Below, piece after piece: positions 37,789 to 46,453 of a DNA stretch of 47,644 nucleotides; the stretch's first letter is position 1; the number at the start of each line of letters is the position of its first letter. Made by a program: the position numbers and the translations under genes. Source of the stretch: Actinomycetota bacterium (GTDB lineage Bacteria; Margulisbacteria; Marinamargulisbacteria; GCA-2716485); assembly GCA_002716485.1 (NCBI GenBank), contig PBBE01000047.1:1-47644 (forward strand). The letters are read 5' to 3'. The notes under the pieces are model-generated. The model made no database searches and had not been told where the DNA came from. It worked only from the letters and a program-made list of their open reading frames with translations.

Positions 37789-39073
37789 TAGTTTTAAAAA
37801 TTTGGATTCGGTTATTACCAGAATCAACGACATATAAGGTGCGGGCACTACTATCATAGTGTAATTGACGAGGGAATTTAAACTCACCTGTATCGCTGCC
37901 TTCTTGGCCCCAGTTGGCAACGTGAAGGCCGGTTCTTATATCAAATATTTGGATACGATGATTAAACGTGTCTGAAACGTATAGATGGTGGTTGGCGCTA
38001 TCTATGGCCATGCCTTCTGGGCTTTTGATATTGCCTGTACTGGTACCATATTTAATTGTATTAAATTGGGTGAGCTCATTATTGCTTAATCGTTGTACAA
38101 TACTTAATTCTTTGTTGACGATGTAGACATCGTTATCATAATGGGCCAGATCATAGGCAAATAAGGTGGCGTTACTGTCTTGGAATGAGCTTGTGGGGCC
38201 AGTGTGGATCCGGTGGTCATCGAGGCTGCTATAGACCACCGATGTGAGATTGCTTGGGTTGGCTCTGACGGCAATGGGGTTATCTAGATTGTTGATCGGG
38301 ATAAAGGGATCTCCACTTTCTCCCCAATTATCAGGGTCAAATTTGATGATACGGTTATTACCAGAATCAGCGACCCAGATTCTGCTCCCGTCATAGGTGA
38401 GTCCTCGGGGATATCTAAATTGAAACTCGCCAGACCCTGCAGTGCCATAGGTGGCCATTAAGCTGCCAGAGGGGGCATATTTTTGGATTCGAGAGTTTAG
38501 GGTGTCTGATACATAAATATTTTTGTTGCTATCTAGGGTAATGCCCGTGGGATGGATGAGTGCGTCATTGGGGGTAATATTGAGTTGATGGGACATAAAT
38601 CCGGTATATTTGAGTGCTTTGGGTGAGGATGATGAAAATGTGTAATTTCTAGTTGAAATGGCTTGTAAAATAAAATTATAAGTAGTAAAGCCTTCACTTA
38701 ACTTTTGCTCAAGGATATATTGGTATATGATGGCATTGTTAATGGAAATATTTTCAGTGATAATTAGTAGGTCTTGGTTGTTTTTATTAGGTTCAACAGG
38801 GAATTGTTGGATGTATTGGTAGGGCTGGGTGCTTCCTTCGGTTTTGAAAGCCAATTTGTAATGGTCTACATTTTCGGGGTTATTGATAATCCATTTGATG
38901 GTAATAAATTGGGTGGCTTTATCGAGTTCGATTGATGAGATCATTGGAATGCTTTGAAAATCGTCAAATTTAACAGTGGCGGTTAAATTATCGATGGGGC
39001 TGGATGTGCAGCCGATAATCAGGCCTAAGCAAAGAAGGATTGTACTGACTTCGATATGCAGCCTTTTGATCAT
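37775..39073 (-). CDS. NHL-repeat lipoprotein
   Basis: Lipobox LIIGC; repeated IYVSDTLNSRIQKYAPSG, IWVADSGNNRIIKFD, LYVSDTFNHRIQIFD, LYVVDSGNNRIQIF. Confidence 0.88.
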   Translation of the reverse strand: MIKRLHIEVSTILLCLGLIIGCTSSPIDNLTATVKFDDFQSIPMISSIELDKATQFITIKWIINNPENVDHYKLAFKTEGSTQPYQYIQQFPVEPNKNNQDLLIITENISINNAIIYQYILEQKLSEGFTTYNFILQAISTRNYTFSSSSPKALKYTGFMSHQLNITPNDALIHPTGITLDSNKNIYVSDTLNSRIQKYAPSGSLMATYGTAGSGEFQFRYPRGLTYDGSRIWVADSGNNRIIKFDPDNWGESGDPFIPINNLDNPIAVRANPSNLTSVVYSSLDDHRIHTGPTSSFQDSNATLFAYDLAHYDNDVYIVNKELSIVQRLSNNELTQFNTIKYGTSTGNIKSPEGMAIDSANHHLYVSDTFNHRIQIFDIRTGLHVANWGQEGSDTGEFKFPRQLHYDSSARTLYVVDSGNNRIQIFKTNDDT

Positions 39074-40917
39074 CGACTTAGCCTTTCTAGTTCATTTTTT
39101 AAGGCAATATTCTCTGATTTAAGGGCATTAATTTCGCTTTGTTGGGCTTTAATAGATTCAATGATAAGACCGATTAATGGCGTCATGTTCAATGTTTTAT
39201 ATCCGCTGGGATCGGTGCCTACTAGGTTTGGGTAAATATCTTCGACATTTTGGGCGATTAAACCGATTTGGCTGCCCTCTGGAAAGGACCGTTCGGGAAA
39301 CTCGTCTTGACGCCATTCATAAGTGACCCCATTGAGTTCAGAAAGGGAAGCTATGGGAGTTGAAATGGCCTTGATCTCTTTTTTTAAGCGCCGATCAGAT
39401 GGTGTGCTGAGTGCCATTCCGGGGGTTCCTGCCATAAAGGTGGTGCCAGTGACATGTAAGTCGCCGGTGATCTTAATGCCGGCACCGTAGTCATTGATTT
39501 TTCCTAATTCTAAATTGGTTCTGGCTGCTTCTGCAGTGGTGCCGCCGGTACCTCCCTTGCTTATGGCAATGATGGGGAGACGGTTGGCAGGGACCTCTTG
39601 GGCGTAGGTGGTGGTGATATTGGTATTGCTTAAATTGGTCATGGTGGCTGTTCCTGTAATATCACCAGTAAGTGTAATAACGGGATCATTGACATCAAAG
39701 CTTAGTGTTTTATTGGGATGGCTGCCAGCGCCATCTATAGAAATGCCATTCTCTGTATTGTCATTGACCATTTTGATTACTTCGTCTCTTACTTCATTTC
39801 CATTTAATCCGCCACCAGCCCCGGCGGGAACGTTAGATAGCCAGTTGTAGTGGATTCGACCGGCGCCTGTTGGCTCATCATCAAGGTCAACTTTTTTATA
39901 AAACGTATTTTCAGTATAGCTTGTAATGGCTTTTTCAGTAGGAATTGCGCTATCACTATTTCCTGTAAAGGTGGCATCACTACTGAACTCGTTGACTGGA
40001 ACCCCTGAGTTAAGGAGAAGTGTGCCTTTGACTTCAAGGGTTTCACTGGGATTGGTGGTATTAATACCGACATTGCCTTTATTATAGAAAATTTCATTGG
40101 CTTCACTGCCGTCTTCCCAGCGCCCTGCATTTTCGTCCACATAGGTTTTGATGGCTTTTTCAGTGGGAATACTGTTGTCACTATTGCCAGCAAGGGAGGT
40201 ATCGGTACTAAAGTTGTTAATCGCGGTTCCAGAATTTAAAAGAAGGGACCCGTTCTTGATATGAAGTTTCTCGGTTGGGTTGGTGATGCCAACGCCTACA
40301 TTGCCAGAGAGATAATAAATTTCATCGCTGTCATCACGCTCTTTCCATTTTCCACCGTTTTCTTTGATGTATTCGACAATGGCCAATTGGGATGCAATTT
40401 TATTATCACTTGGATTGGTAAAGGTGATGTCGGTACTTAGTGCTTGGATTTCGTTACCATTGTTAATTGTAATGCTTTTAACCTTAATGGATTGCTCGTT
40501 ACCAAATAATGATGGGACTAGGTCAATTGCATAGGGGGCGGCTGTGAGTGAGTGGGTTAGGGGGATGGTTACTTGGTCAATGGTATAGGACTCCGCCCCT
40601 TCGATGCTAAATTGCAAGTTTGGGGTGGGGATATCAAGTAGGTTTGGGGTTAAAGGGGTGCTATGTCCCAAGGTAAGATCAGCATGGCCATCCACAAAAG
40701 AGACCCCAATTAATGTTTCACTCCAAGCGGTTGCGGTGGTATCTGAAAATAGTGCGATTTTCACTCGCTTGTAGCCGTTAATAGGGCCGTTTTGGTCAGA
40801 AAGGTTTAATGTGATGGGGATGACTTTGGATGCCGCTATGATAGGGCTGCTATTTTTAATTAATAGGCCGGAGATAAGGGCGCTCCAAATAAGTATTTGA
40901 AAGAAATAGCGTTTCAT
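39070..40917 (-). CDS. Secreted fibre-like protein with C-terminal Peptidase_S74 intramolecular chaperone domain
   Basis: Signal peptide; tandem repeat modules (GNVGVGITNPTEKLHIKNGSLLLNSG / GNVGINTTNPSETLEVKGTLLLNSG); C-term PSDRRLKKEIKAI...LNGVTYEWR...QIGLIAQNVEDIYPNLV then coiled coil. Confidence 0.88.
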   Translation of the reverse strand: MKRYFFQILIWSALISGLLIKNSSPIIAASKVIPITLNLSDQNGPINGYKRVKIALFSDTTATAWSETLIGVSFVDGHADLTLGHSTPLTPNLLDIPTPNLQFSIEGAESYTIDQVTIPLTHSLTAAPYAIDLVPSLFGNEQSIKVKSITINNGNEIQALSTDITFTNPSDNKIASQLAIVEYIKENGGKWKERDDSDEIYYLSGNVGVGITNPTEKLHIKNGSLLLNSGTAINNFSTDTSLAGNSDNSIPTEKAIKTYVDENAGRWEDGSEANEIFYNKGNVGINTTNPSETLEVKGTLLLNSGVPVNEFSSDATFTGNSDSAIPTEKAITSYTENTFYKKVDLDDEPTGAGRIHYNWLSNVPAGAGGGLNGNEVRDEVIKMVNDNTENGISIDGAGSHPNKTLSFDVNDPVITLTGDITGTATMTNLSNTNITTTYAQEVPANRLPIIAISKGGTGGTTAEAARTNLELGKINDYGAGIKITGDLHVTGTTFMAGTPGMALSTPSDRRLKKEIKAISTPIASLSELNGVTYEWRQDEFPERSFPEGSQIGLIAQNVEDIYPNLVGTDPSGYKTLNMTPLIGLIIESIKAQQSEINALKSENIALKNELERLSR

Positions 40918-41010
40918 TGAAGTTGGGTCCTAAATACTTGTGATTTTGATATAGACGGGCTCCTTTATTCTATCCTTTTTATGGCCTGGAGTCCAATTTT
41001 TAAGCGACTA

Positions 41011-41937
41011 CTAGGTCTTTTTTTTAAGTGACCAATGTAATGAAAACAGGTGGGACTGGGGGACTTGAGGATGGCTGTTGGGTAAGAATGCGTATTGGAG
41101 TTGGAGTTGATTTAGATTAAGACTTAGCCCGGTACTTGCTTGTATGAGGTCTAGGTTATGGTGTTGGGAATATCCAAAATATATCGATAGGAGCGAGACT
41201 TGTGTGGGATGTAAAATGATGCCTAGTGCGCTGATCATGGCGTTTCGGGTGGGGTGGCTTTTGGTTTGGCTTCTGATGCTAAAGTGTCTGGATTGGAATT
41301 GATGGCTGATGATGATTTGGGTGGGGTAGTGGGCGCTGATGCGTTGGTTTTGGTAGTTTTGATGGAAAGGGTGCTTTATCAGGTGATTAATAATCAGGGA
41401 ATAGTGATGGGCGGATTGGGTCCAATATGCGCCGATGCCAGCATTGATATTATTGAATATATTCTGGTCGATTTCAGTGCGAATCCAAGATGTTTTGAGA
41501 CCGAGGTAAGCATGGGGAGATAGGCGGGTAGCGATGATATGGTTGAGTTCTAGGTGTTGATAATGAAAGCTGTGGTGAATGATTGGGTAGTCATTGATCA
41601 GGGTGCTGTGGTGTAACTGCGAGACACTGGTTTTCATTAGGCCGATTCCCATGGGGATGTTTTTGAATGGGAACGTGCTCGCGAATTGTTGGTACTGGAT
41701 TTCGTTTAGGATACGGGTGTTAAATAAGGAAAAGGATGGCGATTTGATACGCCCAATTGTGGCTGGGTTTCCGAAGACGCTGCTGGCATGATCTGAAAAG
41801 CCTTGGATGTTGCCGCTGCCGATCATTTTGGCACTATTGCCCAAGTGACTGGCTAAAAATGATTGGCTTTGCTTGCCCCAACTGGGGCTGCTTAGGAGTA
41901 GGAGTATTATAGCGAAGGTAGGGCGTTTATTGATCAT
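41011..41937 (-). CDS. PorV/PorQ-like outer-membrane beta-barrel protein
   Basis: SFLASHLGNSAKMIGSGNIQGFSDHASSVFGNPATIGRIKSPSFSLFNTRIL is typical of this OM family N-terminus; aromatic/basic beta-strand pattern. Confidence 0.6.
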   Translation of the reverse strand: MINKRPTFAIILLLLSSPSWGKQSQSFLASHLGNSAKMIGSGNIQGFSDHASSVFGNPATIGRIKSPSFSLFNTRILNEIQYQQFASTFPFKNIPMGIGLMKTSVSQLHHSTLINDYPIIHHSFHYQHLELNHIIATRLSPHAYLGLKTSWIRTEIDQNIFNNINAGIGAYWTQSAHHYSLIINHLIKHPFHQNYQNQRISAHYPTQIIISHQFQSRHFSIRSQTKSHPTRNAMISALGIILHPTQVSLLSIYFGYSQHHNLDLIQASTGLSLNLNQLQLQYAFLPNSHPQVPQSHLFSLHWSLKKKT

Positions 41938-42506
41938 GGGAGGCTTACCATTTTACCTTTACCAAGGATGGTTTTTTTAGTTGAAATTAGATAAAAATAA
42001 ATGGCGCTACTTAACGCGCTATTGGGGAGTGATTTTTTGGAAAAAGAAAAGGTATTGATCCCAGATTTTCCGCCGCTTTCTCCTGATGAGAACTGGGCCT
42101 GGTAGACCCGCTGGCCACTCATATCATAAATGTCGATGTTAATATCTGCGTTTTGGTTTAAGTGATAGTAGAGGGTGGTGCCAGAATTGATTCGGAATGG
42201 GTTGGGGTAATTTAAGGGGGCTTTTTCAAGTTGGATGGGGGCAATATCTTCATGAATCACTTCATCACTGCTGCTGTGTTGGTTGGCAGGGGGCTTGGCT
42301 TGTGAGTGTGGCATGTTAAAGGTATTGGGATGACTGGTGATGGTTCCGTAGATGGGTGTATCCATGAGGGTGTGTTGGCTTTGGTGTTGGCGTTTAAAAA
42401 GGGGTTCTTTTGCGGTGGTGTTGGTGATGGGGCTACATAAGCAAAGGATTAGTATCCCTTGGAAGAGTCGGGTTGATCGTTTAATTAGGAAGAGGTTTTG
42501 TTTCAT
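41934..42506 (-). CDS. Secreted protein with FlgD-like/type-A sorting-like C-terminal domain
   Basis: LNYPNPFRINSGTTLYYHLNQNADINIDIYDMSGQRVYQAQFSSGESGGKSGINTFSFSKKSL. Start trimmed to MKQNLFLIKR. Confidence 0.7.
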   Translation of the reverse strand: MKQNLFLIKRSTRLFQGILILCLCSPITNTTAKEPLFKRQHQSQHTLMDTPIYGTITSHPNTFNMPHSQAKPPANQHSSSDEVIHEDIAPIQLEKAPLNYPNPFRINSGTTLYYHLNQNADINIDIYDMSGQRVYQAQFSSGESGGKSGINTFSFSKKSLPNSALSSAIYFYLISTKKTILGKGKMVSLP

Positions 42507-42578
42507 TCTAGTTTTATTATTGACGATTAGGATAGGGAAATACAAGTCTGAATTTAGGTGTTTAAGTGGAGTGAAGAA

Positions 42579-42607
42579 TTGATTGTTGAGCCTGGATGGG
42601 GTATACT
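42579..42607 (+). promoter_or_regulatory. Putative promoter of the STAS/RsbW-like operon
   Basis: TTGATT (42579-42584)-17 nt-TATACT (42602-42607). Confidence 0.5.
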
Positions 42608-42651
42608 GGTGGTATATTTATTTTCAAGTAGTTTTTATAAGGAGGTGGCTT

Positions 42652-43008
42652 ATGACACAATTTTCAGTGACTCAGTCTTATAATGAGGCCTTTTCTTCGG
42701 ATGTTCTTCAGATTCAAGGGGAGCTTGATGTTCATACTTGTCCGATGGTGAAAGAGAAAGCAGAAGTTATTTTAGATGCTTCGCCTAGTAAGTTGGTGTT
42801 GGATTTGGATCAGACCAGTTATATTGATTCTACAGGGTTAGGTGTGATTGTATATATGGCCAAGCAGATGGCGGATCAATCAGGCACTGTATATGTCTTG
42901 ACGTCGCAGCCTCAAATACGTAAAGTGTATGAAGTGTCTGGGATAGGTCGGCAGAATATTCATTTAGTGGCAGACCAAGAGGAGCTGCTTCGTGTTAGCA
43001 CCGTCTAA
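42652..43008 (+). CDS. STAS-domain anti-sigma factor antagonist (SpoIIAA/RsbV-like)
   Basis: GGAGG upstream of ATG; LVLDLDQTSYIDSTGLGVIVYMAKQM with conserved DSTGLG. Confidence 0.92.
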   Translation: MTQFSVTQSYNEAFSSDVLQIQGELDVHTCPMVKEKAEVILDASPSKLVLDLDQTSYIDSTGLGVIVYMAKQMADQSGTVYVLTSQPQIRKVYEVSGIGRQNIHLVADQEELLRVSTV

Positions 43009-43030
43009 AAAAAGCCAAAAAGGAGATCTT

Positions 43031-43498
43031 ATGGATACCGAAAATTTACCCCTTCAGATATCAATGAAAGTTCCCTCAGTTCCAGAGTTAGTCAGTGTTG
43101 TTCGCTTGGCGGTGTCCGGTTTGGCCAATCGGTTGAATTTTACAGTGGAAGAAATTGAAGATATTAAGATTTGTGTTTCAGAAGCGTGTACCAATGTGGT
43201 TCAGCATGCCTATGCTAAAAGTACTCGTCCTCAAGATAATATGATTGATGTTGTGTTTACCGTATCGGATGAGTCATTGGGGATTCAGGTACAAGACTTT
43301 GGTGAGGGCTTTGATGTTTCGGTATTAGAGACGATGAAGACGGGGGTATTGCGTGAGGATTCATTGAACTTGGGGTTGGGCCTGACGTTTGTACGAAATT
43401 TAATGGATGAATGTGATGTTCATTCTGAGCCTGGGAAAGGGACCGTGGTGAGTATGAAGAAACGGGTTCCTCAGCAAACGCTTCAGACGACTTCTTAG
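43031..43498 (+). CDS. RsbW/SpoIIAB-like HATPase (anti-sigma serine kinase family)
   Basis: AGGAG upstream of ATG; IKICVSEACTNVVQHAY; VQDFGEGFD; LNLGLGLTFVRNLMDE. Confidence 0.9.
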   Translation: MDTENLPLQISMKVPSVPELVSVVRLAVSGLANRLNFTVEEIEDIKICVSEACTNVVQHAYAKSTRPQDNMIDVVFTVSDESLGIQVQDFGEGFDVSVLETMKTGVLREDSLNLGLGLTFVRNLMDECDVHSEPGKGTVVSMKKRVPQQTLQTTS

Positions 43499-43505
43499 TT
43501 TTCTG

Positions 43506-43781
43506 ATGTTGTTACCGCTGGTTCATATTGGGGTTTCGGCGCTAAGTATAGTGTTTATTCTTCAAGACTCTTATCGTCGTGGGCGTTTGGGTTATGGAAT
43601 AATTTTTAGTGCTTTAAGTTTGATTAGTCCTTTTTTTCTGGCCGTTTATATGTTTTTTCGACCCAAACATGTGGGTAATATTAGTCAGCAGTTTTGTCCC
43701 AAGTGTGGGGAAGTGAGTCGAGGGAAACCGGTATGTCCGAAATGTGGGAATCACTTGGAATTGGATGTCTCGTCTCGTTAG
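43506..43781 (+). CDS. Small membrane protein with C-terminal zinc ribbon
   Basis: Hydrophobic segments then FCPKCGEVSRGKPVCPKCG. Confidence 0.75.
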   Translation: MLLPLVHIGVSALSIVFILQDSYRRGRLGYGIIFSALSLISPFFLAVYMFFRPKHVGNISQQFCPKCGEVSRGKPVCPKCGNHLELDVSSR

Positions 43782-43785
43782 AGGC

Positions 43786-44943
43786 ATGATTGAAGGGCCT
43801 AATTCGAGGTTGCTTTCCCAGCTGCCGTCATCCATATGTTTGTATATTCATGTTCCCTTTTGTTCACATTTTTGTCCGTATTGTGCCTTTAGTAAGGCGA
43901 CGTGGCGTGAAGATTTAGAGTTGGCTTATGTCACTGCTTTATGTGAGGAATTGAGTGGTTTTGAGCGGCTAGGGCTAGGGGTGAAGACCGTGTTTTTTGG
44001 TGGTGGGACGCCAAGTATGTTATCTCCAGCTTCTATTTTGGCTATTATGGGGCAGGTGCGACGTTGTTTTGATGATTCGGAATTAACGGAGATTACGTTT
44101 GAGGCGAACCCTGAAAGTGTGAGTCGACCTTTTTTGGATGCTGTTTCTGAAGCTGGGGTGCATCGGCTGAGTTTGGGGGTGCAATCATTTGTGCCAGAGG
44201 AGTTAAGTGTTTTGGGGCGGGTTCATTCGGTGGATACGGTGCTTGAGGCGTTGGCATTGTTGGGCCAATACCCTGCATTGGCGATTAACATTGATTTGAT
44301 GTTTGGTATTCAAGGGGCGAGTATTAAGGCCATTCAATATTCTTTGGATCAATTGGCTTCTTATGATCCCGGGCATGTGTCTGTGTATGGATTATCTATA
44401 GAGCCCAATACCGTATTTGCCCAGCGGTCTGAACCGGTGGCCAGTGAACAGGTGTCTTTTGAGATATATGAGCGGGTTATTCAGGTGCTGACTGGGGCCG
44501 GGTATCGGCATTATGAGGTTTCGGCGTTTGCTAAGCCAGGTCAAGAGTGTCGTCATAATTTGGCGTATTGGCATTTTGATTCTTTTTTGGGGGTGGGTCC
44601 GTCGGCGGATAGTTTTTTGTTGGGGGCGCGATTTTCTCAGTGTTCTTCGTTAAAAACTTACCTTAAAGACCCTACATCGCCTTTTTTCTTGACCCCTTTA
44701 ACGCCATTGTCAGATACTCATTATCGGACAGAGTACTTGCTGGCTAATTTACGGGTTTTAGAAGGGTTTTCTTTGGATCAATACCAACATCGGTTTGGAC
44801 ATTCTCTTCAGGATGATTATCCTCATGTGTCGGATCGTTTGGTTTTAGAAGGGTTAATAGAGTATGATTCAAGGCGGTTGCGGTTTACTAAGAAAGGGAT
44901 TTATTTGCATAATGAAGTGCTAATGGCCTTTATTGAGGCTTGA
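43786..44943 (+). CDS. hemW: Radical SAM HemW-like protein
   Basis: LYIHVPFCSHFCPYCAF (CX3CX2C), FFGGGTPSML, FEANPES, RLSLGVQSF. ATG at 43786 chosen with upstream AGAGG; the ORF opens at 43744. Confidence 0.92.
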   Translation: MIEGPNSRLLSQLPSSICLYIHVPFCSHFCPYCAFSKATWREDLELAYVTALCEELSGFERLGLGVKTVFFGGGTPSMLSPASILAIMGQVRRCFDDSELTEITFEANPESVSRPFLDAVSEAGVHRLSLGVQSFVPEELSVLGRVHSVDTVLEALALLGQYPALAINIDLMFGIQGASIKAIQYSLDQLASYDPGHVSVYGLSIEPNTVFAQRSEPVASEQVSFEIYERVIQVLTGAGYRHYEVSAFAKPGQECRHNLAYWHFDSFLGVGPSADSFLLGARFSQCSSLKTYLKDPTSPFFLTPLTPLSDTHYRTEYLLANLRVLEGFSLDQYQHRFGHSLQDDYPHVSDRLVLEGLIEYDSRRLRFTKKGIYLHNEVLMAFIEA

Positions 44944-44971
44944 GCTTTGGATTTGTATTTTATAGGGCTTA

Positions 44972-45000
44972 TTGACAGGGAAAATAAAGTAAGATACCCT
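44972..45000 (+). promoter_or_regulatory. Putative rpmE promoter
   Basis: TTGACA (44972-44977)-17 nt-TACCCT (44995-45000). Confidence 0.4.
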
Positions 45001-45050
45001 AGATGTACTTAAAAATTTACCAAGCTAAGTCTTGGAAGTAGGACGTTAAT

Positions 45051-45290
45051 ATGGCAAAGAAAGAAAGTAAACGGAAGAATCAAGTTGATATCTCTAAAAT
45101 TGAGGCGCGACAGATTGTGGCTTCTTGTGTGTGTGGGGCCACATTTGATGTGATGACGACATTAAAGGAGCTACGTGTTGATATTTGTTCCGCTTGTCAT
45201 CCATTTTTTACTGGTGAGAGCCGGATCTTGGATGCAGAGGGTCGGATTGAGAAGTTTCGTAAGAAGTATCAGCTGGCGGATAAGAAATAG
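45051..45290 (+). CDS. rpmE: 50S ribosomal protein L31
   Basis: [48 protein letters not shown]. Confidence 0.95.
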   Translation: MAKKESKRKNQVDISKIEARQIVASCVCGATFDVMTTLKELRVDICSACHPFFTGESRILDAEGRIEKFRKKYQLADKK

Positions 45291-45391
45291 GGATTGCCTA
45301 AATGTGGCACTTATTGGCTAATCTATTTGGGTGACTGCGTTGTCATTCACTGATTATAGTGTTCATAATCGGTCTTTATAATAGGGAGTGA

Positions 45392-46453
45392 GTGGTGTTA
45401 GATCAATTTCAGGAACTTGAACAGAGATTTGAGGACCTTGAGCTGAAGATGAGTGATCCGGAAGTGATTTCGGATCAAAAGAAGTATCAGGAATTGGTTT
45501 ATGCTCATAGTGAGTTAAAGCAGGGGGTGGAACAGTTTCGGGAGTATCAGACGTGTGTGAGGGACTTGGCGGAGGCCCGTGCTATGTTATCAGATCCTGA
45601 GATGGCGGAGCTGGCTCAGGAAGAGATTAATGGGCTTGAGGAGTCTCATGCGCGTTTGGAGATGTCTTTGAAGCGGTTTCTTGTTCCAGCGGATCCTAAC
45701 GATCATCGGAATGCGATTGTGGAGATTCGGGCTGGGACCGGTGGTGAAGAAGCGTCTTTATTTTGTGCAGAGTTATATCGGATGTATCAGAAGTATTCGG
45801 ATACGAAGCAGTGGAAAGTGGAGGTCATGTCACAGAGCTTGACCGGTTTAGGTGGGGTGAAAGAGATTTGCTTTTTGGTTGCTGGGAAACAGGTCTTTAG
45901 TCGTTTGAAATTTGAGAGTGGGACCCATCGTGTTCAACGGGTGCCGGAAACGGAAGCGTCCGGTCGGGTTCATACGTCTGCGGCTACTGTGGCGATTTTG
46001 CCGGAAGTGGAAGCGGTGGATGTGGATATTGAGACTAAAGATTTGCGTATTGATACCTATCGTGCCAGTGGGGCCGGTGGTCAGCATGTGAATAAGACGG
46101 ATTCAGCGGTGCGGATTACTCATATTCCCACAGGGTTGGTGGTGGCTTGTCAAGATGAACGCTCTCAGTTCCAAAATAAGGACCGGTGTATGCGATTGTT
46201 GCGGGCAAAGTTATATGAGAAGCAAGTTGAAGATCAGGCTCAAGCGTCTGCTCAGGCGCGAAAGATTCAAGTGGGTAGTGGGGACCGGTCTCAAAAGATT
46301 CGGACCTATAATTATCCTCAGCGGCGGGTGACAGATCATCGGATTAATATGACCTTATATACCTTGGAAGCGTTTTTGCAAGGGGATATGGAAGGTATGA
46401 TTGATGCGTTGATTGCTGCTGATTGTATGGAGAAATTGCAAGGAAGCCAATGA
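45392..46453 (+). CDS. prfA: Peptide chain release factor 1
   Basis: EIRAGTGGEEASLF...YRASGAGGQHVNKTDSAVRITHIPTG...VTDHRINMTLY. GTG start at 45392 or 45395. Confidence 0.97.
   Translation: MVLDQFQELEQRFEDLELKMSDPEVISDQKKYQELVYAHSELKQGVEQFREYQTCVRDLAEARAMLSDPEMAELAQEEINGLEESHARLEMSLKRFLVPADPNDHRNAIVEIRAGTGGEEASLFCAELYRMYQKYSDTKQWKVEVMSQSLTGLGGVKEICFLVAGKQVFSRLKFESGTHRVQRVPETEASGRVHTSAATVAILPEVEAVDVDIETKDLRIDTYRASGAGGQHVNKTDSAVRITHIPTGLVVACQDERSQFQNKDRCMRLLRAKLYEKQVEDQAQASAQARKIQVGSGDRSQKIRTYNYPQRRVTDHRINMTLYTLEAFLQGDMEGMIDALIAADCMEKLQGSQ

Noticed and set aside
39608-39850. Plus-strand hydrophobic ORF antisense to the fibre gene
   Set aside because: Antisense shadow of the repetitive Gly/Thr/Asn-rich fibre CDS.
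31270-42506. Prophage or tailocin region because of the S74 fibre domain
   Set aside because: No capsid, tail tube, baseplate, terminase, integrase or lysis genes; the S74 protein carries a signal peptide and lies among envelope genes.
41011-42506. Complete type IX secretion locus
   Set aside because: Only a PorV-like barrel and a sorting-like C-terminal domain are visible; no SprA, PorK/L/M/N or signal peptidase PorU in the window.
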